Source: CAWKDC01 sp964383495 (GTDB lineage: Bacteria; Pseudomonadota; Gammaproteobacteria; JABCZS01). From it: DNA of 64,000 bases. Numbering within the stretch: the stretch's first letter is position 1; each line of letters opens with the position of its first letter. The notes under the pieces are model-generated. The model saw only the letters and a program-made list of their open reading frames with translations. It did no database searches and was not told the origin of the DNA. Below are positions 55,718-64,000 of the stretch, one piece after another. Location: the NCBI GenBank assembly GCA_964383495.1, contig CAYLHG010000003.1:1-64000 (forward strand), given 5' to 3'. A program made the position numbers and the translations under genes.

Positions 55718-56643
55718 ACGGATGGATTTTATATAGCCAAGCAGCATCGCAATTAAATGAAAAACATTATGAAATGCAGCGTTTTATTGAAGCTGCAAAG
55801 GCACTGAATATTACGTTGCACATTCTTAAACCAGAAAACGTATCTTGGGTAGTAGACGCGCAACATCCCTTACAATTATTTGTTTGCGGGGAACCTTACG
55901 CTACACCTCATTTTGTGATTGCACGCCAAGGGTTTAATACCACTTATCCTGCACTTGCACTGTTGAATACATTAGAACATCATGGCGTATTTTTATGTAA
56001 CCATGCGCGCGCTATTCAAGCAGCGCGAGATAAATATTTCATGCATCAACAATTTGTTAAACACGGGCTGCCCACCCCCAAAACCATGCTCGCACCTTAC
56101 CCTATTGATTATACGTACATTGAAAAACATATTGGATTTCCATTAGTATTAAAAATACTCAACGGTAGCCAGGGCAGGGGAGTAATGTTGTGCGACACAC
56201 CCTTAGCGCTTCAAAATATGTTGGAGTTTATTTACAATTACGATCGCAAAGCCACTACATTATTGCAAGGTTACATTGCAGAAAGCCGCGGACGTGATTT
56301 GCGCGTGCTCGTGCTAGGTGGGAAAGTTTTGGGCGTATTTGAACGTTCTTCTGAAACAGATTTCAAAGCCAATTTTTCTCGCGGTGGAAAAGTAGCGCCT
56401 TTTTCCATCAATGCAGAAATAGAGCAATTAGCATTATCTGCCACGAAAATTGCAGATTTAAGCATGGCTGGTGTGGATTTATTATTTACCAATACAGGCT
56501 ATACATTGTGCGAAATTAATTCTTCCCCAGGTTTTCAAGGGTTTGAACGAGCGTTGGGTGGTTCTGTTGCACAAGCCATGCTGGAGTATTGCATACAAAG
56601 CTTAAAATCCAAAATTTGCGCCCCCACGGGACCCCCCATCTGA
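55714..56643 (+). CDS. RimK-family ATP-grasp ligase
   Basis: 309 residues. ATP-grasp features are visible: the lysine segment GFPLVLKILNGSQGRGVML, the ESRGRDLRVLVLGG strand, FSRGGKVAPF, and the metal site LCEINSSPGFQGFE. RimK relatives ligate Glu or other amino acids to protein C-termini or small acceptors. It is translationally coupled to potC, so a polyamine-linked substrate is conceivable. The 3' end overlaps the convergent AAA gene by 42 bp. Confidence 0.82.
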   Translation: MNGWILYSQAASQLNEKHYEMQRFIEAAKALNITLHILKPENVSWVVDAQHPLQLFVCGEPYATPHFVIARQGFNTTYPALALLNTLEHHGVFLCNHARAIQAARDKYFMHQQFVKHGLPTPKTMLAPYPIDYTYIEKHIGFPLVLKILNGSQGRGVMLCDTPLALQNMLEFIYNYDRKATTLLQGYIAESRGRDLRVLVLGGKVLGVFERSSETDFKANFSRGGKVAPFSINAEIEQLALSATKIADLSMAGVDLLFTNTGYTLCEINSSPGFQGFERALGGSVAQAMLEYCIQSLKSKICAPTGPPI

Positions 56644-59202
56644 TGATGGATGATTTCTTTGGCTTTGTCTAACATACATCGGCATTGTAGCCTGCTTGTT
56701 AAATATTTCATTTGTTTTATCTAACATTTTGTTTGCTGCAGCTTCCCTATCGCTCTCACTATTGATAGTAATTCCTGTACGAAAGGATGTCATGGAAGTG
56801 CTTTCACTGGGAGCCGTCCGAGCAATCAGCTTTGGCATAGTTATAATATAGCTTACGATGCCGTGTATGAATTCTTCATAATCTGTGTTACTTGTGATGA
56901 GTATGACATCTTTAGGTTTGATGTTTTCAAGAAGGTGTAAAAATTCTTCTCCCATATGCCCTAAATACTCATTACAATCATCTAGAACCCAAATAATATT
57001 TCCTGTTATACGATTTCTTGTTGCCTTGATACCACCATGGCTTTTAACGCTTTCTGGGTTTAAATAAATCGACTGCATGCCTTGCTGTACCAATATTTTT
57101 ATGACGGAAATAACTAAATGTGTTTTCCCTTCTCCGGCTTTACCGTGCAAAAACATTCCAATCGCTCTATCTTGATGTTCATTGGCAAGGGCTTTAAGGA
57201 CACGCTGTGCATCTTCGTACCATGATTTTTGCTGCTCACTCTTGAGAGTGTAGTTGCTCAGCTGCGAACAATAATTTTCTACGGGGATAAGATCTGTCAT
57301 TTTATGAAAGAAAAAAAGATCGCTATGAAGTAACTTTAAATTTCCTTCTGTCATGTTACCTAAACTCTCCTGCGTCACAGCTTGATTTTTTACTTCAAGC
57401 GCTGGGTAGAAGCGGGATAACTCTGTTGCGAATATGAACGAAATACCTTTATTGTAATCCTGAATGCTCCGAAGTAATTCTGCGCGTAATTCAACATCAC
57501 CGGCAGCACCATGGACCCTCTCGGACCGCATCCGCTTGGTTTGTTCGGCGTAGAGCAGTGCATTTCTTTCTATGCAGCCCAATAATTCACGAAAACGACG
57601 AAACAAACGCTCAGAATCTCTCGTGTCCACTGTCTTAAAGAACCGCATAAACTCAATAGGGCTTACATCTGTTTCCACACATAAATAATCACCATACTGG
57701 TGACAATGAATAATAATTTTTCTCAACTCTTCATTATAAGATGTATAAGTTTCAAGATGATTAAATACCCATACCCTTGTTTTACTATTGCTCAAACTTT
57801 GAGGATGATATTTACGCAAATATTCTGAGGCAAGCCATGTCTGGTGAACACCCAGAGCATCTCGCTCCATCTCCTTGAGGTTAACTTCAATAAAAACTGC
57901 TTCGGGAAGATCGGGTAACTGCTTCCGCGCCCCTTTACCCCAAAATAGAGTCTGGAAGGCGAATTTAGAGTTGTTGGGCTCAAATGCCATCCTCTCAGAA
58001 GCAGAAGGAAGCCAGGCGGGAAGAGGGGGCTCATAATAACTGGAAGAAGAGGAACTGGAAGAAGAGGAAGAATTAGCATGAGAAAGGGCGTTGTTGGTAG
58101 TGCCAGCGTATAAATCATCGATAGCATCTATAATCCACTCTCCATCTCCATCAGCTCTAACTTGCAGAAAAGTTGTTGAACCATCATCAAGGGGCCGTAT
58201 AATAGGCCTTCTAGAACCCGCATTTGTTACCTGCTTTTTTTGTTGTTCTTGTTCTTTTTTCTCTTCCTCCCTCGCAATTCTCAACGCTATTACTACCGAT
58301 TCATCGAGTTGTTGGGGTGCTACTGACGCTGACGTTCCCCCAGCAGAAGACCTTTTCAGGTGAAGCAGAGTAAGCATGGTAGCAACACAGCGTAATACAG
58401 GCTTATAAACTGGCGGTTGCAATAAAGCTACAGCAACTTTACTCCACCCTACTGATTCTGATAAAAATAATGACGCTGAGTCTAGCTGCAGCAAAACCTT
58501 TGCAACGTGGAGCTTGTGGTCGCCGTGATATGCTCTCTTGATAATTTCTTTCAAAATGGCCGCAGTATGTTGATCTCCAACAATATCTTCCAGATAACTT
58601 TCTAAAAGCGTAGCGCAATATGTTACCTCTTCACCTTCTTTTATAGCCTGAATAATGGGCGTTAAATTATCATCCTCACTTGCCAAAGTCGCATAGCTTA
58701 TTGATAGAGAAGGAGAAAACCGCACCGTTCTATGAAGCAAGAGTCTCGGCCTTTTTACAGGTAACCATGGCATCTCTGCGATGCTAGTATCGCCCTGTGG
58801 CAGTGCTCTCTTTTTTAATTCGGGGAAAGCAGGATCCATGCAACTAGCATCCACAAGACCGCCATCAAGCAGCTTCCTTCTTTCATTCTCTTCATAGCGT
58901 TCTAATAGGCGTATAAGGCTATGAGTAAGTAATTTAGCATGTTTTTGTAAGCAGCTCCGCCCCAGCAAAGTCCACTGCAGCTCTCCTGAAACCTTAATAA
59001 CAAAAGGAAAAACTTCGGCAACCAAGCTAAAAAATCGCTCCTTTTCTTGTGGAGAAGCCAGCTCATTGAGAGCTTCAACGACTTTATCGTCTCTAAAAGG
59101 TGCAGCAAGGAAGCCAAATTGCATAAAATAAGCGCTAAGCGCCTTTTTAGCATCGTCTTTATTAGTTTCCGCTAAATGTAGAATAGCTTTAGAATCAAAC
59201 AT
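56602..59202 (-). CDS. Large orphan with poly-Ser linker and C-terminal DnaC-like AAA ATPase domain
   Basis: 866 residues. Residues 1-330 are helical and resemble a repeat scaffold with no named family. A run of more than ten Ser lies near 375-388. An AAA domain follows with P-loop FLHGKAGEGKTHLV (about 683-696), Walker B NIIWVLDDCN (about 736-745) and sensor ILITSNTDYEEF. The C-terminal about 60 residues are disordered. DnaC/IstB loaders are about 250 residues, so this is far longer. The fused architecture suggests a specialised or secreted ATPase; function unknown. Confidence 0.75.
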   Translation of the reverse strand: MFDSKAILHLAETNKDDAKKALSAYFMQFGFLAAPFRDDKVVEALNELASPQEKERFFSLVAEVFPFVIKVSGELQWTLLGRSCLQKHAKLLTHSLIRLLERYEENERRKLLDGGLVDASCMDPAFPELKKRALPQGDTSIAEMPWLPVKRPRLLLHRTVRFSPSLSISYATLASEDDNLTPIIQAIKEGEEVTYCATLLESYLEDIVGDQHTAAILKEIIKRAYHGDHKLHVAKVLLQLDSASLFLSESVGWSKVAVALLQPPVYKPVLRCVATMLTLLHLKRSSAGGTSASVAPQQLDESVVIALRIAREEEKKEQEQQKKQVTNAGSRRPIIRPLDDGSTTFLQVRADGDGEWIIDAIDDLYAGTTNNALSHANSSSSSSSSSSSYYEPPLPAWLPSASERMAFEPNNSKFAFQTLFWGKGARKQLPDLPEAVFIEVNLKEMERDALGVHQTWLASEYLRKYHPQSLSNSKTRVWVFNHLETYTSYNEELRKIIIHCHQYGDYLCVETDVSPIEFMRFFKTVDTRDSERLFRRFRELLGCIERNALLYAEQTKRMRSERVHGAAGDVELRAELLRSIQDYNKGISFIFATELSRFYPALEVKNQAVTQESLGNMTEGNLKLLHSDLFFFHKMTDLIPVENYCSQLSNYTLKSEQQKSWYEDAQRVLKALANEHQDRAIGMFLHGKAGEGKTHLVISVIKILVQQGMQSIYLNPESVKSHGGIKATRNRITGNIIWVLDDCNEYLGHMGEEFLHLLENIKPKDVILITSNTDYEEFIHGIVSYIITMPKLIARTAPSESTSMTSFRTGITINSESDREAAANKMLDKTNEIFNKQATMPMYVRQSQRNHPSSDGGSRGGANFGF

Positions 59203-59234
59203 ATATACTTCTCATTTATGATCAAAGTATATAT
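59201..59234. repeat. 10-bp inverted repeat overlapping the start of the AAA-domain gene
   Basis: ATATATACTT (59201-59210) and AAGTATATAT (59225-59234) are perfect arms around 14 nt. The arm nearest the gene runs into the ATG (59200-59202 on the minus strand) and the Shine-Dalgarno GAGAAG abuts it. In mRNA this would fold the start into an A/U-only stem, weak enough to melt with temperature. Confidence 0.5.
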
Positions 59235-59281
59235 TCTAACTTATCTCCAATGAAAAGACAAACATTTGCCAGGGGCTTGGC

Positions 59282-60466
59282 TTAATTGGAAGCACCAGCA
59301 ATAAAGTAAGACAATACATCTGGCTCGTCCACCGTATTGCACTCCGTTGAAGGTGGGTGCGGGCGATTAGCAGGAGGCACTACAGGGTATATCTGAGAGT
59401 GGAAAGTTTTTTCCCCTGCTTCTATCGACGCGTATGAAGGCGCAGAGCAGATGTAGGTGTTGAGCACTTTTCTAATATAGAACACGTAGGTTCGATCTTC
59501 GTAACGAATCGGCTTTACAGCATGTCGCGTCCACATGCCTCCCTTACTGGGCTCTACCCAAATGACCTCATCATCACCCGACCATAGCGCTTCGGTAAGC
59601 GGCGCACTTGTCATTCTGGTACGGCCTTTACCCTCTTCGCCGTTGTAATATAATTGCAATTCGTTATTAACGCTCAACACGCCAATCGGCGTTTTTGCTG
59701 GCAATGAAATTTTGCCTGAACGATGCAACGCATCCCATTGATTATTTTTTGCATTATAACGATGAAAAGCAGCGTAATTTCCATCGCGGATTAACCATAA
59801 CGTTTCTTTATCCCCATTATCTAACGTTAATGTTATTAAACTTGCGGGCTGCTTGTTTTTTGAGCTTTTAACTGGCACATCTTTACATGACAACGCGCTA
59901 TTTGCTGATGCCGCGCAACGCAACGAAGCGGGATAATGTTTCCCACCTTTATCATAATATGCCAGCAACATTGCATCTCCTTCAGGCGTCAATGCAGTAG
60001 AAAGATGATCATGTTCAGGGTGGCCTTTCACATTTAACGCTTGATATTCGCGTTTACCAGGACCGTCTTGAGTATGCGCGATTAAATCATCTAAACTATC
60101 AAAATAATTGTAAATAAGATGGCGGCCCTCTTCACGATGACGCCCAATTAAATATAATTTATCTGCAAACTTTATAGGAGCAGGGGAGAAACCACCCGCT
60201 GTGAGCACAGAAGTTTTAAGCTCATAATGCATTTCATCCCACAATAAAGTGCCTTGATTATCTGCACGGCCCACCATAAAACCCACTTTTTGGTGCTTCC
60301 CTGGCACGCGGTAAAATAACACAAGCACTTCTTGTCCTGCGCTATCTTCCATCACAATCGCATCCGGCGTTAAAGGCGGATCTTGAATGCCACCCATATC
60401 AGCCCCAAATGAAGCAAGTACAGGTATTACGGCTAAACATAATGCGATGATCGCTTTTTTCATCAT
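59282..60466 (-). CDS. Exported paralogue D of a four-gene tandem family
   Basis: 394 residues with a signal peptide (cleavage near S-F-G-A). The mature start carries the array hallmark PLTPDAIVMEDSAGQEVLVLFYR. Then come LYLIGRHREEGRHLIYNYF, the motif GHPEHDHLST, and a Cys pair in SLRCAASANSALSCKDV. Short Trp/Tyr-rich beta strands recur to the end, with an extra C-terminal Cys region (YICSAPS and TECNT). It looks like an all-beta, possibly propeller-type, periplasmic or secreted protein. No family is recognised. Last gene of the array. Confidence 0.75.
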   Translation of the reverse strand: MMKKAIIALCLAVIPVLASFGADMGGIQDPPLTPDAIVMEDSAGQEVLVLFYRVPGKHQKVGFMVGRADNQGTLLWDEMHYELKTSVLTAGGFSPAPIKFADKLYLIGRHREEGRHLIYNYFDSLDDLIAHTQDGPGKREYQALNVKGHPEHDHLSTALTPEGDAMLLAYYDKGGKHYPASLRCAASANSALSCKDVPVKSSKNKQPASLITLTLDNGDKETLWLIRDGNYAAFHRYNAKNNQWDALHRSGKISLPAKTPIGVLSVNNELQLYYNGEEGKGRTRMTSAPLTEALWSGDDEVIWVEPSKGGMWTRHAVKPIRYEDRTYVFYIRKVLNTYICSAPSYASIEAGEKTFHSQIYPVVPPANRPHPPSTECNTVDEPDVLSYFIAGASN

Positions 60467-60509
60467 GGTAAGATCGTTCCCTTAAAAAAATTAACTTGCT
60501 GATGATCGA

Positions 60510-61637
60510 TTATTGCGAGTCGACAAAATACCATAATCGCGGACCTGAAACTCTGTTACACGACTTACTGCGATCACACACACGTTCTGGGTCTAGTTTT
60601 GAAAAGAGTACATAAGCTCTGTCCTTAAATACAATCGGTTTAATCGCTGCTTTTACTTCAAACTGCGAAGTCACATCCGAGTCTTTAACCCAATAAGCCT
60701 TATCGTCTAATACTTCACTTACCCATGCAAATTTTTTAAGCATGCGCTCCACATTATAATGTGGATCAGAAAAATATACTTGCAGCATACCATTTATGGT
60801 AAAAGCGCCGATAGATTTATTCGCTAATGTGTGGCCAGATGAAGTGTACAATGACTCCCATGCATTTTGAGCAGGATCAAATTTGCTCAATGATAAATGA
60901 CGATTCTCGCCTGCCATGACCATCACTGTTTCCATCGCGCCATTCACAGAAATAGGCGCAATAGCCATCATACTCTTCGTATTCACATCCGGCGTAGTAA
61001 CAGGTTCGCACATCAGTTCACCTACCCATCGCTCAACACAACGTGCTGAAGAAAAAGGTAAGCTTGATTTCTTTTTGTTCCTCTCGTAATAAGTGAATAC
61101 AATGCTATTGTCTACTGGAGCTGCAGCAAAATAGGCCAATTCTTCATGGCCACGAATAGGTAAGGGGTTTGGATCCATACCAACATGCACATTTTTAAAC
61201 TCACGATTACCCGCGCCGCTACGAGTATGTGTAATTAAATCCTCAAGATTGACAAAAGAATTGTAAATAATATGTCTGCCATCCCCATGCGTGCGATCTC
61301 GACCAAACAAATATAATCTGTCGCCCAAAAGCACCGGCGTAGGGGGATTACCATCGGCCACCATCACAGTGTTTTTAAGCACATAATGCTCGTCTTCCCA
61401 TTTCAACGCGCCACTGTCCGGCGCTGCCTCTTTTGATATGACGAAACCAACCTGATCTTTTCCTTCTAAACGATAAAAGACAACTAATGCGTCACTCCCT
61501 GCGGCATCTTTCATCACAACCGCATCAGGTCCAACTGGAGCATTGATAACACTATTACCTATGCGAGCCTCTGTAGTAGCGGCACCTGCAACCACCGAAA
61601 AACTCAACATCCATAAACTTATTAATCGCTTGAGCAT
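60510..61637 (-). CDS. Exported paralogue C of the tandem family
   Basis: 375 residues with a signal peptide (cleavage near V-A-G-A). It keeps the hallmark PVGPDAVVMKDAAGSDALVVFYR, LYLFGRDRTHGDGRHIIYN and LEDLITHT. The H-D-H-L-S segment of the other copies is replaced by GHEELAYFAAAPVDN. The central Cys pair (ARCVERWVGELMCEPV) has shorter spacing. A C-terminal Cys pair occurs in VCDRSKSCNRV. Most divergent of the four copies. Function unknown. Confidence 0.75.
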   Translation of the reverse strand: MLKRLISLWMLSFSVVAGAATTEARIGNSVINAPVGPDAVVMKDAAGSDALVVFYRLEGKDQVGFVISKEAAPDSGALKWEDEHYVLKNTVMVADGNPPTPVLLGDRLYLFGRDRTHGDGRHIIYNSFVNLEDLITHTRSGAGNREFKNVHVGMDPNPLPIRGHEELAYFAAAPVDNSIVFTYYERNKKKSSLPFSSARCVERWVGELMCEPVTTPDVNTKSMMAIAPISVNGAMETVMVMAGENRHLSLSKFDPAQNAWESLYTSSGHTLANKSIGAFTINGMLQVYFSDPHYNVERMLKKFAWVSEVLDDKAYWVKDSDVTSQFEVKAAIKPIVFKDRAYVLFSKLDPERVCDRSKSCNRVSGPRLWYFVDSQ

Positions 61638-61655
61638 TTTTTATTTCCCTCTCAA

Positions 61656-62789
61656 TCACTTTACTTCAATATCGCTGAAATAATACAATTTATCTGCATA
61701 TTCAGCACAACCATATTTGTCGTAAAAATTACAATAAAGATCCTTAAAAAACACATAGACCCGATCACCAAAAATAATGGGCTTCACAGCATCAATACTT
61801 TCAAATGCCTCCCCGCCCATACCTTTCTTTCTTGTAGCTATTGTCCATGAAGCATCAGGAGAAAAAATTTCATCTGACACAACATGTGTTTCCAAAATAT
61901 TTGCTGTTTTACTATTGTAATAAACATGTAGATTTCCATTAACCTCAACCATTCCCATGGGCAGAAAACCTTTTAAGTCATATAAAAAGATACTATGAGA
62001 TTCGACCCACTCATTATGCGCGGAATTGAGCTGAAATATATCCCAAGTATTCTCACCATCTTTCACAAATAACAATGTTTCAAGCGCTCCATTGACAGTG
62101 ACTTGTGTGATCACAGTAGGTGCCTGGTATTTAGAAGTCGGCACAGTGACATCTTTACAAGAGAGCAAATCTGTATTGGTACTCTTGGGTGTGCACCGTG
62201 ATGAAGAAAAAGGCATTGCAGATGTTTTTTTCTCGTTTTTTTCATAATATGCTAACAAAACAGCACCATCAACAACAGCAGCAGATAAGTGATCAAATTC
62301 TTTATGGCCTTTTATTCCCAACTCTTTGAAAGAGCGATCACCTGATCTTTCTTCAGTATGAGCAATCAAATCTTCTACATTTTCAAAAGAATTGTAGATA
62401 AGATCTCTTCCATCATTTTTTTCCCTCTCTCTACCAAATAAATACAACTTTCCGTCCAGCATCACAGGCGCTGGAGAAAATCCACCGGCTTTCATCACTT
62501 CTTCTTTTAATACGTGCGGTTTATCCCATAATAAATTAGCGCCATTCTCACCGACTCCTCGAGAAACAATAAATCCTACTTTTTGGGAACTTCCTTTTAG
62601 TCGATAAAAAACAACTAACACATCGTTGCCAATGCTATCTTTCATCACAATCGCATCTGGCCCTAAAGGAAGTTTCTTTTGGATTTCGCCATTACCACCC
62701 ACGAGCCCACTCACCATAGGCGCATTTGATGCAAATAAGGGGAGTGCAATGATGCTACATACCCACAACAACAATAGTTTTTTAATCAT
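61656..62789 (-). CDS. Exported paralogue B of the tandem family
   Basis: 377 residues from the ATG at 62789, which has AGAGGA six bases upstream; longer frames lie within paralogue A. The signal peptide has a Leu-rich core and probable cleavage near L-F-A-S. The shared core is LGPDAIVMKDSIGNDVLVVF, LYLFGREREKNDGRDLIYNS, GHKEFDHLSAAV and SRCTPKSTNTDLLSCKDV. A C-terminal Cys pair lies in LYCNFYDKYGCAEY. The start overlaps the end of A by 8 nt, so the two are translationally coupled. Confidence 0.75.
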   Translation of the reverse strand: MIKKLLLLWVCSIIALPLFASNAPMVSGLVGGNGEIQKKLPLGPDAIVMKDSIGNDVLVVFYRLKGSSQKVGFIVSRGVGENGANLLWDKPHVLKEEVMKAGGFSPAPVMLDGKLYLFGREREKNDGRDLIYNSFENVEDLIAHTEERSGDRSFKELGIKGHKEFDHLSAAVVDGAVLLAYYEKNEKKTSAMPFSSSRCTPKSTNTDLLSCKDVTVPTSKYQAPTVITQVTVNGALETLLFVKDGENTWDIFQLNSAHNEWVESHSIFLYDLKGFLPMGMVEVNGNLHVYYNSKTANILETHVVSDEIFSPDASWTIATRKKGMGGEAFESIDAVKPIIFGDRVYVFFKDLYCNFYDKYGCAEYADKLYYFSDIEVK

Positions 62790-63969
62790 TTCCATTCCTC
62801 TTTTCTTCATTAACCCAATAAAAAACTTCATCTGGAAACGAAATTGTAATAGGCTGCGGGCGAGGCCCGTTTGGTCCAGCGCCAACCCCGGTTTCTTGCT
62901 GATCCGGTATATTTCTTAAATAAAAGATATAAATGCGATCATGATATACGATTGGCTTAACAACCTCTGCTGTCATTAATAAGTTTCCTTCAGGGTCGTG
63001 CAATTTGATAGGCTTACTCCATACTACTGGCTCAGACGGCGATGCTTCATCATGGACCGGCTCTTTTGTCACCACAGACGCTTTTGTCATCATGATAGGT
63101 GCTGATTTTTTATCTTCTTTATAATATAAATACAATTCGTGATTAAAGCTCACCGCGCCCACAGGCATTTCAGGCGGCAAATTTAATTTTGCGGAACTCT
63201 GAAAATTCATCCATGTATTTTGGTGCTCATCATAATGATGCACCCCTAAATATTTATCATCCCGCATTAACCACAACACTGCTGTGCTGTCATCAGGAAA
63301 AGAAATGGGAACAAGTTCTGCAGGCTGCTTGTGTTTGTGACTCTCCACTAACACGTGCTGGCACGATAATAAAGCACTATTTTGTTTGGGCTCACAACGC
63401 AAAGAAGAGGGCACTGTTTTTCCGTTTTTTTTAGTCTCGTGTTTCGCATGATAAGCCAACAAAATTGCATCATCTCCTGGCACTGCAGCTGCAGAGAGAT
63501 GATCGTGGTCCTGATGTCCCTTTATACCTAAATCTTGGAAAGGGCGATCTTTATCTCCATCAGTAGTATGAGCAATCAAATCATCTAAATTTTCAAAATA
63601 ATTATAAATAAAATGTCTGCCATCTCCATGAGTGCGATTGCGGCCAAATAAATACAATTTATTATTCAACAACACTGGCGCAGGTGAAAAACCACCTGCC
63701 ATCATCACTGTTGATTTGATCGTATACGGGGCGTCATCCCATATTAATTTTGCAGAATCAGCCTGAGCCCGCCCCACCACAAAAGCTGCGCGCTGCGAAT
63801 CGCCTTGTAGCCGGTAAAAAACAACCACAACGTCTTGACCTGAGCTGTCTTGCATGACGATCGCATCAGGGCCCAGGGGAATATCTTGTATGCCTAATTG
63901 GCCTTCCGTTACCGCAAAAGCCGGCAAGAATACTAACCAAATAACCCATGTGATAACTAATTGTCTCAT
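62782..63969 (-). CDS. Exported paralogue A of the tandem family
   Basis: 395 residues from the ATG at 63969 (a TTG eight codons earlier is less likely). The signal peptide ends near P-A-F-A. Shared core: LGPDAIVMQDSSGQDVVVVF, LYLFGRNRTHGDGRHFIYNY, GHQDHDHLSAAA and LRCEPKQNSALLSCQHV. It lacks the C-terminal Cys pair of the other copies and carries a P-N-G-P-R-P-Q-P stretch instead. It is the first copy visible; the window ends 31 bp upstream, so more copies may precede it. Confidence 0.75.
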   Translation of the reverse strand: MRQLVITWVIWLVFLPAFAVTEGQLGIQDIPLGPDAIVMQDSSGQDVVVVFYRLQGDSQRAAFVVGRAQADSAKLIWDDAPYTIKSTVMMAGGFSPAPVLLNNKLYLFGRNRTHGDGRHFIYNYFENLDDLIAHTTDGDKDRPFQDLGIKGHQDHDHLSAAAVPGDDAILLAYHAKHETKKNGKTVPSSLRCEPKQNSALLSCQHVLVESHKHKQPAELVPISFPDDSTAVLWLMRDDKYLGVHHYDEHQNTWMNFQSSAKLNLPPEMPVGAVSFNHELYLYYKEDKKSAPIMMTKASVVTKEPVHDEASPSEPVVWSKPIKLHDPEGNLLMTAEVVKPIVYHDRIYIFYLRNIPDQQETGVGAGPNGPRPQPITISFPDEVFYWVNEEKRNGND

Positions 63970-64000
63970 TTTCCACAACCTTAGAATACCCAAAACTTCT

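Overview
The window reads as a chromosomal segment of an AT-rich gammaproteobacterium. Housekeeping neighbourhoods are typical of that class: asmA-mutY-yggX, dprA-smg-topA back to back with def-fmt, potABCD and purEK. Several large proteins without recognisable relatives (Ser/Pro-rich, helical, some membrane-anchored) and a type IVb pilus locus fit a host-associated member of the Legionellales or a neighbouring order. That placement is inference; no rRNA or other marker gene is present to confirm it.

Layout. 1-9.8 kb: an NTPase with a C-terminal nuclease-like motif, a beta-carbonic anhydrase, tRNA-Ser(GGA), a small membrane protein, an NSS-family Na+ symporter, tRNA-Phe(GAA), asmA-mutY-yggX, a PutP-like symporter and trmB. 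9.8-19.8 kb: a nine-gene type IVb pilus operon on the minus strand (PilL/TcpQ-like lipoprotein, PilN secretin, PilO, PilP, PilQ ATPase, PilR, PilS pilin, then two PilV-like minor pilins). 20-34.7 kb: yggT, nhaA, a 722-residue orphan, a dicarboxylate-type symporter, topA-smg-dprA, def-fmt-trkA-trkH and a lipid A acyltransferase-like gene. 34.7-40.3 kb: an AbiE-like toxin-antitoxin pair, hdeD, a DUF502 protein, a 123-bp MITE-like element, tpx, gmhB, and the remains of two AAA/DUF4143 NTPases, one frameshifted in its Walker A region and one reduced to an N-terminal fragment. 40.3-49.7 kb: orphans, a zinc-uptake locus split between strands (His-rich membrane protein-queF-znuA facing znuC-znuB-kinase) and an intact AAA/DUF4143 NTPase. 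50-56.6 kb: purEK and potDABC plus a RimK-like ATP-grasp ligase. 56.6-64 kb: an 866-residue protein with a DnaC-like AAA domain and a tandem array of four paralogous exported proteins.

Most notable patterns. (1) Each of three NTPase genes of the AAA/PD-(D/E)XK type in the window has its own perfect AT-rich palindrome immediately before the start codon, and the sequence of that palindrome differs between genes; a fourth, unrelated AAA-domain gene has an inverted repeat running into its start codon. (2) The four tandem exported paralogues form a family I do not recognise. (3) The pilus operon ends in two PilV-like paralogues with conserved ends and divergent middles, without any visible shufflon. 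(4) A His-rich membrane protein is in the same apparent operon as queF and znuA, while ZnuA itself lacks a long His-rich loop.

Genes are tightly packed. Many neighbours overlap by 1-8 nt (smg/dprA, def/fmt, potA/potB, potB/potC, potC/ATP-grasp, znuB/kinase, purE/purK, putP/trmB), implying translational coupling, and several convergent pairs overlap at their 3' ends.
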